64,000 nt of DNA from Metellina segmentata (Eukaryota; Arthropoda; Arachnida; Araneae; Tetragnathidae), in the NCBI GenBank assembly GCA_947359465.1, contig OX375872.1, forward strand, positions 82,330,931 to 82,394,930, written 5' to 3'. The notes below the pieces were generated by a model. It saw only the letters and a program-made list of their open reading frames with translations, ran no database searches and was not told the DNA's origin. Below are positions 1 to 13,000 of this stretch, in pieces. The position numbers and the translations under genes are program-made. Positions within the stretch are counted from its first letter, which is position 1. Every line of letters starts with the position of its first letter.

Positions 1-218
1 TTTAATATGTTTCTTTTCCTAAAAACTTGCCACTTATTATTTTTTAATAATTTCCCTGATAAAACGTTGCAATGAGAACGGTTAATCTCTCACCGCTGTT
101 TGTGGTTATTTACGGAAGGATTAAACGGTCAGTATGGATTCCATCCGCCTTGCCAGGAACCCTATCCTTGAGAGCCTTCTTATTTCAACTGAATTATTAG
201 TTAGTATTTTTTATACCA

Positions 219-720
219 CTAGGGGGCTCCGCCCCCTGCTCGCTTACGCTCACCAACCCCCGGGGATTGCTGCGCAATCCCATTTGGTTTGCTTCGCAAA
301 CCAACACTCCTTTCACAGATGTCATTTGGTTTGCTTCGCAAACCAACATTCCTTTAACAGAGTGAAACTATCTGAATAATTCGTATTATGCTGATTTCAC
401 TTTCCGGTACATGACGTCACAGCGAGGGCTTCGCGCCCTGCTCGCTTACGCTCGCCGACCCCGGGGATTGCTACGCAATCCCGTTTGGTTTGCTTTCTCA
501 AACCAATACTTCTTTCGCAATTGATTTCACTTTTTTTTGCTTTAACACTTAATGCACCCTAAACTAATAGCCGCATCAGTAAAAAATCTTCTGTATCTTG
601 TTCCCTGTACAATTTTAAGTAAACAGTGTTAATATCAAAACTTTACGATTGTACTTTGTCGGTAAACTGTCTTGAGAACAGAGGGAAAAAAGCGAGCCTT
701 TTTCCTCGCCAAATAAAAAG
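219..720 (+). repeat. Hairpin-rich CTAG-start repeat, copy 1
   Basis: Starts CTAGGGGGCTCCGCCCCC and contains many perfect short hairpins: GGGATTGCTGCGCAATCCC and TTTGGTTTGC-TTC-GCAAACCAA (twice). The segment 540-700 (ACCCTAAACTAATAGCCGCATC and onward) recurs at 1555-1705 and, on the same strand, at 15930-16075. Probably a non-autonomous mobile repeat; the CTAG ends and terminal hairpins suggest a Helitron/Helentron-like origin, but this is inference. Confidence 0.6.
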
Positions 721-840
721 AAATCGTTTTTATGGCAATTGTTGCTACGATAAATTTGATATGTGGCAAACCCGATAGTAGGAAATGCAACCCACTGCTG
801 TTTGCCGAACCAGCTATGCGAACTGAAAAATACGAAATTT

Positions 841-1350
841 GTGTCACCAACTTTTGATAGCATCGAATTTATTTATGAACCAATTTTAAAAATAATTGTA
901 CCGTAAGAAAGAGTACATTGTGAGGTATACTGCAATATTTTTAAAATTAAAAACTAACAGTAATACTATATAGATATGACCATTTTAGTTTTGTATCGGA
1001 AGTTACGATCTGAAAGTTCCGAAAATTGTATGACCTACTTTTAATTGCATCGATTTTGTTTATTAACCAATTTGAAAAATAATTGTACCATAAGAAAGAG
1101 TGTAATGTAGTGTATTCAGTGATGTTCTCAAATTTAAAAAATAATGGTTTTTGCCGTAGACATAACGGTTTTAACAAAACGTAGCGAAAATATCCGAAGA
1201 TTCCGAATTTTGTATCACGAACTTTTGATCGCATCCAATTTAATTATTAACCGATTTCAAAAATAATAGTACCGTAAGAAAGAGTATATTCTGAGGTATA
1301 CTGCGATATTTTAAAAATTAAAAACTAATAGTAATTAGATATAGATACGG
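841..1350. repeat. Tandem repeat, period about 186 bp, about 2.7 copies
   Basis: Successive units start near 841, 1027 and 1213 with variants of ACTTTTGATCGCATC, followed by TTATTAACC, AATAATTGTACCGTAAGAAA and GAGGTATACTGC. Units have diverged at roughly every sixth base. No coding potential. Confidence 0.75.
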
Positions 1351-1549
1351 CAGTTTTAAAAAAAAGTAACAAAAATGTCCCGATTTTTCCCGAATTTCAA
1401 AAAAATATTATCAAGAACCACATTTAAATTTAAAAAAAAACTCGACGAGCTGCAAAAATTTACGTTGAGAGGTACTCTTAAAAAAAAACTCACGACTAAA
1501 GACTGAAATTTTGAATGTGTTTTGCTCACTCGCGGAAGAAATTTCACTT

Positions 1550-1710
1550 CTTCAACTTTAACACTTAATAAAACCTAAACTAATAGCCGCATCGGAAAAA
1601 AATCTTAATAATTATCCAGGGAATACGATGAAGAACAAAGCATGTTAATTTCATATTTTTCCGATCAGTACTTTCTCGGGAAACCGTCTAAGAATGGAGC
1701 TAAACAACAA
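1550..1710 (+). repeat. Fragment of the hairpin-rich repeat
   Basis: Shares AAACTAATAGCCGCATC and AGTACTTTCTCGGGAAACCG with copies at 540-700 and 15940-16070. Followed at 1724 by a short GGC microsatellite. Confidence 0.55.
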
Positions 1711-2233
1711 AAATTTCAATTCTTCGGCGGCGGCGGCGGTAACTTTTTTTTAATATAGAGAGATAAGGAAATTTATAAATTGCAAATAAATTAAATGACG
1801 TTATATTATATACTTTTATCATTATGTTAGAATGAAACATGGCGAATTTTTAATTAGCACACCATTTCGAAAACGTGGTTGTTATTTCAGTCGTACCATA
1901 TTGACCTCAGTAAAATTCTGCGGGATCCGATCCTGCTATCATATGAACCGTGTTTTTGGAATAGTTTGTGTTATTTTAGGACTTAATTATACGCTTGCTT
2001 TTTGTTTTACAATGGTTCATAATATAATGCAATATGCAAACGCAAATTAATTTCAAATCATTGAAAGTTTCATGAGTAATCAGACAAGCGAGTTTGTTGC
2101 AATATCAAAATGAATTCTAAAGAGACTATAGCTGAGCTCTTAAACATTATTTGGACAAAATCTTTTTTACAGTTATATAATGAAAGTGCCATAAGAATCA
2201 ATTCAAAAGTACTAAATTAAACGATAGGTTTAC

Positions 2234-2348
2234 CTTATAGCTGCTCTTTTGTATTCTAAGTCATAAATATTATAAACAAATTCTGTTCTCCTTTCAGGTC
2301 CATCGTTGCTGATCATGTTCCACATATTTATTCCATCCATATCTGTGT
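2234..2348 (-). CDS. Arylsulfatase exon 12
   Basis: Completes an Asp codon and then codes TDMDGINMWNMISNDGPERR, then TEFVYNIYDLEYKRAAI. It matches the D(L/M)DG...W..IS......R.E.V.NI block of the family. Acceptor ATTCCAG, donor GTAAAC. The following exons (expected to begin near VGDYKLI-type sequence) are not found before base 1. Confidence 0.9.
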
Positions 2349-5300
2349 CTGGAATGAGATATGGTTTAGTTGTTAAATTAAGTAAAGATACTTTTTTTGT
2401 TTAAACTTTCAGAATTCGTTCTGAAATATACTTTCAGTGAGTCAAAGTTGAAGTCGGACGCCTAAGTGAAATTGGTTGAAACAGTTGCAAACTCGTAAGG
2501 ACTAAGAATATTCAGAAAGTAGTACGAAATAGGAGTTCATGTATGTCACTTTTAACGTTGATATTCACAATTTTAAAACAACTTATATTTATTAGAAATG
2601 AAAAGAACAAATTTTATATCAAAATAAAAACTACAACCATCTATATCTTTTAGAATTCACGATATTTAGACGGATTACTGAGTTTTGTTGTGAGATTTGT
2701 AACATAGGACTAAGAACTTGAATTTCATAAGTATTTTTTTATTAAATACTAGCCACTGCGTGGCTAGCCCGGCGTTGCCCGTGCCCGTAGTGTTGGTTTG
2801 CGAAGCAAACCAACACCACGGACAACGCAGTGATGTAAGGTATTAATCTGGTGTAAAATTTTCCTCAGATTTTAAAACCGTTGAAATTTTCAATCTATCT
2901 TCAACAACGATTCCGATTTTAGGAAAAAGAACTTTACAATCCCAGTCAAAATGTTTTTATTAAAATGTTTAATCCCAGTCAAAATTTTTTCTCATTTGCT
3001 GAAATAGAACAGGGCAAGAAATGTAATATAATTTTTTTTTTTTTTTTTAACGCGAAGGGCAGAAGATGCAACCTGTTTATTTTTGGAAAGCGAAAATTCA
3101 CGTGACGTCACAATCTCTTGCGAAAATATAAAAGATATATTCAATTTAAAAATCATTTTTTAAAGAAAATCATTTTTTTAGGTATCGATCAAAAGTAAAA
3201 TTTTCCGCAGATTTCAAATCCGTTGAAATTTGTACTCTATTTTTAACGGTCTAGGAGATAGAAAAAAGAACTAAGTGACTCCAGTTAAAAGATTATTTGT
3301 TTTTATCGCGCGCGCGCGCGCGCGTCTGGCTGGAAAATCATTCCTCCACACAAAATCTAAACGGAAATGAAAAAAATAAATTTAGAATCTGTCATCTTCA
3401 ATGCTGTTGCATTCAATAATGATTAAATTCCATTAAATTCATTTTAAAATGTTCTAGATTGAATTTTAAAATTCGCCTGCACTCTAAAAATGCAAAATAC
3501 GTCAACACCAAAGACTCAGAGGAAGTGAAGAAATAGAAATAGTCATCGGTGGCATAATTGTTGATAATAATAAACACCCTTCATCAAACTTTATTACTTT
3601 TCTCGAAGGTTTTATTCGTGAGAAGTGAGTTTTATGGAAATAACAAATTAAAAAAAATAATAATAATATATATATATACTCATTGCCGTAAAAATTTGCG
3701 CACCAAGAAAAAGTCGTCAAAATGAAACGAAATTTTACACATGTAAGAACTACTTCTTTAACTTTCGACTACTTAAGTTTGTGATTAGAAAATCAAAGAA
3801 AAAGTATCATTTACTGCAGGAAAAAGTACAAATGAACGGAAGTTTTAGTACTCTGTTAGACCCCCTCTAGCGCGAATGCACGATGTGATACGAGCGGGCA
3901 TTCAGGCGTACAAGTTCCGTATGATGTCCTGAGACATCTCGTTCCACAGTTGCTGTAAACGCGCCTCTAGTTCGACCAAACTCGTAGGATGTCCAACTTG
4001 ACCCCAGATATGCTCGATTGGTGACAAATCTGGGGATCGAGCAGTCCAGGGAAGGGTGGTAATGTGGCGGAGGCAGTCTTGTGACATCCTTGCTGTGTGT
4101 GGCCGAGCAATGTCTTGTTGAAAAATGACTCATGGGAACCCTGCCATGAATGGCATCACATGTGGCAGAAGCATGTCATGGACGTACCACTGGGCTGTCA
4201 TTGTGCCATTGATCAATATTAGGGGTGACCGCGTATCGTAAGCAATGGCACCCCATACCATCACACCAGTTGTGGGAGCGGTGTGTCGCTGTAAAGCGAA
4301 GGCAAGATTGAGGCGTTCACCACGGGGCCTCCACACACGAAAACGATTGTCATCACTGCTCAAATTGAATCTAGATTCGTCGCTGAAGACGACCTGGTTC
4401 CATTCCGTTGCAGTTCAATCCCGTCGTGCGCGACACCACTCCAAACGGAGGCGTCGGTGGGTGGGTGTCATTGGCAGCGCAGGTAATGGGCGCCGCGATA
4501 CCAGATGTCCTTCAGCCAGGCGCCTTGCGATGATTCGAGAAGACACAGGGGCCCGTAGTGAAGGTGCTGCCTGTGTCTGGATAGCGGCCAATGAGGCAGT
4601 TGGCTCTACACGTGCGATTTGTATGATGTGACGGTCTTCTCGACGACTGGTCTGTCGAGGGCGTAATGAGCCTGGTCATCGTGTGTGTATATATATATAT
4701 ACACACACTTATTGCCATAAAAATTTGCGCACCAAGAAATGATTGTGGGATCGTAACGAAACTTGGCATGAAGGTACATGTCGCCCAGATATGCAAATGA
4801 TTAGAAATACACCATGATTGCGCATTGCGTAATGACACTAGAGGGCGTTGAACTTCGTTCTACGTGGAGTATAAAACAGTTAAGCAGAGCTTGTTTGAGT
4901 GTACTTAATCTTTTGCAAAGGAAACACTGAGCCGTTACGCCGCCATCGAAGACAATATGAGCAGCTGTCAGAGTTCGAAAGGGGAAGAATCATCGGGAGG
5001 ATGGAAGCTGGGTGGTCAGCTCGGCGAGTAGCTCGTTAAGTAGGCCATTCTGATTTTAATGTGAGGAGGTGTTGGGACCAGTGGACAGAAGAGACGCCAT
5101 TTACACGGCGACCAGGCTCAGTCACTACCTCCTAGATAATAAAGCCTTCTGTCTAGTTTATGACGTCACTAGCAGAAGGGCAAAAGTCTTCCGATCGCAA
5201 ATTCAGAAATCCTTTGAAAATGAGATTGTTTGCTAAAAAAGCAGTGTGTATCGGGGTATACAATTGAAGGGTTCTAAACAAAAACAGCACTTGTTAAAGG

Positions 5301-8300
5301 TTATTAAAACTAAGAAAAATATTCCAAGAAATATCCATTTCCATGGAAAATTACTTTTTTAATGTACAAACTCAGTATTTGGGGACATAGAAAAAGCACA
5401 AATTTACATACACAAAATGTACATACAAAGCATACAACAAATTTTTTATGCTTTACATTCGAGGCAATTCTATAATTAGACTCTTGAAGCCTATTACAGT
5501 TGTTGAATAGATATAATAGCAATTTATTGGTTAATAAAATACAAAAAGGTATATAAATATGTACACAATAGAAAGAAAAATTAAGATGCTTTCATTTTTT
5601 TGACTTATGCCTAAGTTTAAATATGATTGCTATTGTAGACAAGGAATCTAACAATATATATAATAGCAAATTACTGGTTAATAAAATACAAAAACGTATA
5701 TAAATATGTACACAATAGAAAGAAAAATTAAGATGCTTTCATTTTTTAAATGATGACTAAGTTTAAATATGAATGCTATTGTATATATATAGACATCTAA
5801 CAAAATTCTAATTTTTATTAAAACATTTTTATGGTACATTATATAAGGGAAATGACGAACTAACCGAAGATGCATAAATGATAGGAATTAATGTGCCCGA
5901 AGGTCTTAGTGAAGAAGTTGACTAGCAATTAAAAAACCAGGAAGAGACGGATGAATTACATTAGACATCCTTAAAGGGAAAGCCGGAGAAAAAATTGAAA
6001 ATGTACAACCCTGGATTAAACACAATTTTACTTTTTATCCTGTGTTAATGTTTCGAGTTTTCTTTTCTTTGGTAATTTGATCATCTTGTCATTTTTGGAC
6101 CTACAATAATTTTTCAAAAGTGTATTTATAGCTGATCGCAAAAGCAACTTCATAATTTTAGTTGATGAATGCCGCTCGCATGGTGTGATACTTATTTCCT
6201 TGGATATCAGTACTTCCTGAGTAGCACGCAAAACAAACAGGCGTTGGTTTGATACTTTAAAAAATTCACTCTCAAATTCTCTCCCAGTTAATTTTTGAAG
6301 AAATGTAAAAGTATGCATTATGACATTTACAGTATCCACAGCTGGATACTTTAATCCACCTCTGTCACAATTATGGATATGCTGAAAGCCTGACTGAATA
6401 ATTAGTGGTTTTTCAATAACTAAATTTCCACTACAACTTTCACATTTAATCCTTTTTACAACTGCACAACAACAATAACCAACTAAATATGTGATTAAAG
6501 GAATGTTATCAGAAATTGAATCCATGTCATTATCTGTGACCTCAATTTGTGGAATCATTATAGCTTCATAAGCGCACATAAACACTTTTATAAAGCAGTA
6601 TATTTTACAGTAGAATCCTAGCATTGTAATTACTTCGACTCCCAGAGTTTGATAACAATAACCGAGTAAAAATATGAACAAAAAAAATCTGAGAAGTGCT
6701 GTTCGATAGATATTTGTTGTGTACAGATTTTAATTTAACCAAAAGAACACGTTGGGCTTAGTTCAATAAAGTTATGTTTGTGAATTGTTGGATACCATTA
6801 TAATACGATATATTCTTAAACTTGCTGAATAATTCACATAGTCAAAGGACAATAAAACAGGATGATCACAGATGCTGGACCTTTGGTGATTCGAAAAGAA
6901 TTTCGTAACCTAACAAATATTTCATTGGTTTTCATTACTTAAAGTATATTAAAAATGAAATCAACATACCTTTTTCTCTCTTTCTTAGCAACTGCGAGTG
7001 TAAAATTTAATCACGATAATCCTGTTACGAGATTCTCCTTGAATAATATTCTTCAATCATTCTCTACAAAATACACTTTATTCTATCTGACTCCTTACAT
7101 AGAAGTATTAACAATGCTGCCTTATCAGGCAATCTTTTTAGGAATTCCATCAAAATATAATAGCAACTAATGTTCAAACGATAATATGAAAATGTAACAG
7201 TAATTAATGTGCAAACGATAATATGGAAACATAACAATAACTAATGTACGAACGATAATTCGAACTACATACTTTTAAGAAATCCACTGATGAAGCGCTA
7301 GCTCGGATGGCTTAAGCATTCAATTCAAACAAGACAAGAATCGTATACCTTTTGATGGGGACGTCATATAAGGTTTGCGTATCAGTCAGCAGGCTTTATA
7401 ATCTAGGATAGGTTGTGGCTCAGTACGCCCTCTACAGACCAGTCGTCGAGAAGACCGTCACATCATACAAAAAGTACGCGTAGAGCCAACTGCCTCATTG
7501 GCCGCTAACCAGACACAGGCAGCACCTTCACTACGGGCCCCTGTGTCTTCCCGAACCATCGCAAGGCGCCTGGCTGAAGGAAATCTGGTATAGCGGCGTC
7601 CATTACGTGTTCTACCAATGACACTCACCCACCGACGCCTCCGTTTGGCGTGGTGTCGCTCACGACGGGATTGAACTGCAACGGAATGGAACCAGGTCGT
7701 CTTCAGCGACGAATCTAGATTCAATTTGAGCAGTGATGACAATCGTATTCATGTGTGGAGGCCCCGTGGTGAACGCCTCAATCCGGCCTTCGATTTACAG
7801 CGACACACCGCTCCCACAGCTGGTGTGATGGTATGGGGTGCCATTACTTACGATACACGGTCACCCTTAATATTGATCATGGCACAATACAGCCCAGCGG
7901 TACGTTCATGACATCCTTCAGTCACATGTGATGCCACTCATGGCAGGGCTCCCAGGAGCCATTTTTCAACAAGACAATGCTCGGCCTCACACAGCAAGGA
8001 TGTCACAAGACTGCCTCCGCCACATTACCACCCTTACCTGGCCTTCTCGATCCCCAGAGTTGTCACCAATCGAGCATATCTGGGGTCATTTCGGACGTCA
8101 AGTTGGACACCCTGCGAGTTTGGTCGAACTAGAGGCGCGTTTACAGCAACTGTGGATCGAGATGTCTCAAGACATCATACTTAACATGTATGCCTCAATG
8201 CCCGCTCGTATCGTTCAATCACATACAATGGTGACCCGGAGTTGAAACGCCTACTTTTGAATACCTTGATTTCTGACTCATTTCCCACGTGTGTCAAGCC

Positions 8301-9000
8301 CAGAGAGCTCCACGGACTTTCGCAGCAGACTTTCGCATTCGTACCAGCCAATATACGAAATGACAGAGACGTCTGCAGTAAAAGTGCATTCGCGCTAGAG
8401 GGGGTCCAACAGAGTACTAAAACTTCCGTTCATTTGTACTTTTTTCTGCAGTAAATGATCCTTTTTCTTTGATTTTCTAATCACTTACTTATATCAAAGT
8501 AGTTAATTTGATTTACAGTTGATTTTCATTTGATTTACAGTGTTATTAAAAATATGGAAGTGTTTTTATTGTATTAAAAACGTTATAAAAATGAATACAT
8601 TTCTCAATCTTGATTTAAAATATCCCCATTCAACTGCCTTTCTTACATAATTTGTATATGTCACAATGTATTTGTATGTGTCATTTATGTGTCACAAGAT
8701 GCCCCAAGTATGTCACTATTAGCCTCGCAACGGGGCAAGTTGTGACAAATTTCGAGGTCACGCAGCTTTCATTTTATGTTATGAATAATGTTAATAGTAG
8801 TTTTCTAAACATACTACACAAGATTTACTCTAATGATATGATACGCTAAATTTTTCACTCAGTTCAAATCTTAAGGCTAATATCAAAAATCCCGAAAATG
8901 TCACTACTATCCCCGGTCTCCCCTACTTACATGAGTAAAATTTCGTTTCATTTTGACGTCTTTTTCTTGGTGCGCAAATTTTTATGGCAATAAGTATAAT

Positions 9001-9091
<91 letters not shown>

Positions 9092-10060
9092 CAAGAACAC
9101 AAGAATTTCTAAAAAATGTAACAAAAGTCTTAAAAAATAATAAAAAATGAAGAAATGTTGGTGGATCAGGGCGTCATCAGGGAGGAGCCTGACCCAAACA
9201 ACATAAAATGGTGTTTTCTACATATGAGCAGCATTAGGCTGAAAAAATTGCTCATACACTCCCCCAAACACCACCAAAAATCAAGTAAAACAAAAACAGA
9301 ACAAAATACCAAAACAGAGCAGGAATAGAACGAAATGAAACCCGAGCCGCAGCTGGGATATCATCAACAACAAGCCTAAAAATTGCCACCAAATGCCATC
9401 AATTACACAGTCTATCTTATATGCTAACATCATACCTCCGATGCAACACAAGTCCAAAAAAATAATAATAATATGAAAATCCCCAGCCCCTTATCAAAAA
9501 TATATTCATAAAAAGTAAAAAAATAAAAATAAAATTGAAAAGCAATTCCCATGGCTCTGGGTAAATTACGAAAAATAATTATTCATGTGTTGTGTAGGTG
9601 TTGATATTAACAAATCTTTCAAAAATATTTTTAAAGAATGAAAACGGGTATTTGTTATTGAGAAGTGTGTTTTTTAGATATTTACATTGTAATAAAAAGT
9701 TAGCATCAGAATTACAAATTTTTTTGAAACGTACCAATTGACCAGCTATCGTGTTGTAGTATATTCTTTTAGAGATATTGGAGTCCCAAAATATTAATTT
9801 ATTGACTGTAAATTTAAAATCGCTTCGTTTATCATATACATTAATGTCAACTTTGCCGGATGAAACAGAAATTTTTATGTCTAGAAAATCAGTATTATTG
9901 TTATCCAGATTGGTTTTAATTAAAGAAAGTTCGTCTGGATAGATGGATTTCCAAATATTAGCAAAGTTGCTATTGTTAAAAACAATTAAATCATCAATAA
10001 ATCTAAAAGCAGTATTTATCTGAAGGCAAAAGTTTTTTTCAAAATAATGAAGAAATAAAT

Positions 10061-10097
<37 letters not shown>

Positions 10098-13000
10098 ACA
10101 TTTGTGTGTTTTATATTACTTCCCCAAACCTAATTAATTTAGGGACCTAAATGTGCAAATTCTTGCACAGGGCACAGGAATGACTAGTTACGGCACTGAT
10201 TGAGCATGTTGTATTCTAACTTTAAAAGTGTGGAGGATGTTGAATGTCAACATTGCAGTGCTGTCCTAGAATAGTGGATGACCAAGATGCGCGTAGGATT
10301 ATAGGAATGTCCCTGCAGAGATTCCCATTGTAGTACTGCCGCAAAGCACCTCCCGATCGAAAATCTTTGAGCAATAATCAAGTTGCATATTGATTTGACC
10401 GGTACTACCGTTGACCATCGAATTGGACATCAGCTTGTGCTGCACGGCAGTTAAAAAGCCGTTAAACGACCTTGTGGGCTATTCGATTCTATGCTGTGTC
10501 ATATCCAAAAAAGGAATAAAACGAACTTGCACTACAGTCCATTATTTATAAAATGTCGAAAAATTGAGAAAAATAGCATAGAATTTATTAATTATAGTAA
10601 ATTATTTTGATCTTTTTCATTGCTCAATATTTTTGTTGTATTATTTATTTAATACTTTAAAGTAAGGTCAATTGGGCGTTTTTTTTTTTTCAAACATTAT
10701 TCAGTATTTCATCAAAAGAGGCATTGTATGGTGAAAATAAGACTTAAAAGTCAAAGAAACTGGAGAATCGAGAGCAGATTAGGAAATATGTTTAAGCATT
10801 CTACATCGTGAGCTTTATTTTCAACATCATCTACAAACTGAGACGAACGGCAATTATGATCAGATTTGTAAACAGTTATTTTAGCGTTAGTACAATATGG
10901 GTTGGTAGGGTAATTGGGTTTTATGGCACAAGAGTTATATCTGGCGATGCTGCACTAGACACAAAACATACAATATTGAGTAATAGACATACACACAACG
11001 AAAGTTTTACTGACACAGAAAAGATAAATGCACCTGGCAGAAATTGAACTTATGCCGTCTTCAACTCGTAGGTAGTACGATATGAGAAATATTTTAACTA
11101 CATTAAAAGTGAGCATTGTCATTTGAAATTTGGAAGTATAAAAATAAGAATGTAGACGGACCCTTATGAAAATACTCTGTCATATTTTTATAGTAAGCAT
11201 TATTCCAANNNNNNNNNNNNNNNNNNNNNNNNNNNNNNNNNNNNNNNNNNNNNNNNNNNNNNNNNNNNNNNNNNNNNNNNNNNNNNNNNNNNNNNNNNNN
11301 NNNNNNNNNNNNNNNNNNNNNNNNNNNNNNNNNNNNNNNNNNNNNNNNNNNNNNNNNNNNNNNNNNNNNNNNNNNNNNNNNNNNNNNNNNNNNNNNNNNN
11401 NNNNNNNNGTTCGGATACTTTTTTGACAGACTGTACTAGCAAATTAAGCAGGTAATAATAACTTTTAGCACAGTATACCATTCTTATTATTGTATGATAT
11501 GGTATGCTAATGTTGATATGGCATTCTTATTATTCAGTATTTAAATTATCGTCGCATTGGAGCAGCACAATCGACAACGGGCTATCTTGAAGTAAAATCT
11601 AATCCGGGATCAATCCCGAAGGAAAAGATCCGAGCTGTGATACGGTAAAATGTCTAATAAACAAATGTTTCAGCTATTCGAAAAACGCTGTTTTGTTTGC
11701 AGCAGGTTCAATAAATTTTCGCACATTTTTATTAAAATATCACAATTGTTATGTTAGAGATTATGCATCCAATGAAAAATTTCACCTCCCATAAAATGCT
11801 CTACAAATTACTGTGAACGTTAAATGATATTTTCAAATGCAATACTGCGTACGTTCTGTATAAAGTTTTTAGGTAATCCAGTTTACATTACTTGAAATGA
11901 ATTTTCAGTATCTAAAACGGCTTAATATTTTGAATTTTTTTCTAAAAAAAAAAAGGATTTAATTTTAATGTGAGTAAAATCTGATTTCCGACCTGAGTTT
12001 TCTCCTCCTGCAGCTCCTAATAGCGTCGGGAACCAATCCACTGCATGAATAAGACTGAAAATAAATAAACACATTCATAAACTCACATTTTTGAAAGTTT
12101 TATTGTATTGATTCATGTGCAAAATATAAGGTTGCGAAAAAAGGAACCACCCCTTTTTATTCGTGCAGCGGTCCAGAAGAGCAAAGGTATCTCATTCGAG
12201 AGGGAATAACCCTTTCTATCACTTCATAAGCAAAACATATTCATAAGGAGCCGTCTTTATGTCATGTAGAGCACAAACTACATAATTTTTAATTGCAACA
12301 ACCAATTTTTATCCCGTATTTCGAATATAATCAAAATTAAACCTTGGATGCAAAGTTTTAAGTTATGATCCAGATATTTCTGTATTATAGAGGAGTTTGT
12401 CAAGTTTTGAACTCTTCACAATAAACCATGCAGTCTCTTTTTTATCCATATCTTCAGAATAAAATTTCTCTCATGGTGATTTTTTCTCATACCCCAACAA
12501 AATCTACACTATGTCTTAAACGGATCTTAGTACATTCAATATGACTTATGAAATTTTATATTCGTAAAAATATGAATGGCAACATTGATATACAGAGGCT
12601 GTTCACACATTTTTTAGACAATGTATATTTTATTCACAAAACTAAATTACATAAAATTTTTGTGTTTTAAATGTTCTATTTGATAGCCCTTATTCTGAAC
12701 TATCATTCGACACCGTAATTTCCAGGATAATAATGCCTTTTGAAGTGTCAGAAGAGGTATTCTATCCCATTCCTCCTGAACAGCTTTCCAGAGTCCTGTA
12801 AGGGTTGTGGGACGACTTTTGGATAATGCAGATTTTAAAAGTCCGAAAGCACAAAAATCCATAGGTGATACATCGGGAGATTTAGTACTGATATCAGTGA
12901 AGGGTATGGCCTTGATACCGGTTTTTTGTTCCATTTCTTTTAGGAAATTTACAGTGGATTTCGATGTGTGACTGCTAGCTTTGTCTTGATGGAGTTCCAC

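Larger units (their letters stand above)
5123..7416 (-). mobile_element. P-element-like transposon nested in Tc1 element B
   Basis: Flanked by an 8-bp direct repeat GGCTCAGT (5115-5122 and 7417-7424), the target duplication size of P elements. Ends are inverted: CACTACC..TCCTAGATAATAAAGCC on the left, and the complement of CAACC..TCCTAGATTATAAAGCC on the right. The only coding remnant is the minus-strand frame at 6028-6681. About 2.3 kb long, so internally reduced and non-autonomous. Contains two tandem duplications (5531-5805 and 7155-7265). Confidence 0.78.
4702..8996 (+). mobile_element. Tc1-like element B, interrupted by a P-like transposon
   Basis: Terminal repeats at 4708-4735 (CTTATTGCCATAAAAATTTG) and 8964-8994 are inverted copies. 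The transposase N-terminus, a helix-turn-helix domain (EFERGRIIGRMEAGWSARRV), is read on the plus strand at 4960-5120. The rest, with SSDDNRIHVWRPRGE, FQQDNARPHTARMSQDCLR and ELSPIEHIWG, lies at 7425-8240. The two halves are separated by 5123-7416. Even without the insert the frame is broken several times. An extra segment (8242-8400) lies between the stop and the 3' repeat. Both flanks are TA-rich microsatellite, in keeping with TA target choice. Confidence 0.87.

Noticed and set aside
6955..7170. 71-codon frame with a hydrophobic start (possible secreted peptide)
   Set aside because: Lies inside the P-like transposon next to its short tandem repeats; no homology or cysteine pattern recognised.
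3655..9090. CRISPR-like or phage-like organisation
   Set aside because: Animal intronic DNA with spliced genes; the repeats are transposon ends and microsatellites without regular spacers.
8953..9150. Frame of repeated Ile-Tyr
   Set aside because: Pure translation of the (TA)n microsatellite.
9145..9190. Possible hammerhead ribozyme core (CTGATGA on the minus strand) in the Penelope-like 3' region
   Set aside because: The required GAAA segment and matching stems are not present, and the second copy at 43.2 kb reads GTGATGA.
11166..11481. Frames crossing the N run
   Set aside because: Contain only unknown residues from the assembly gap.
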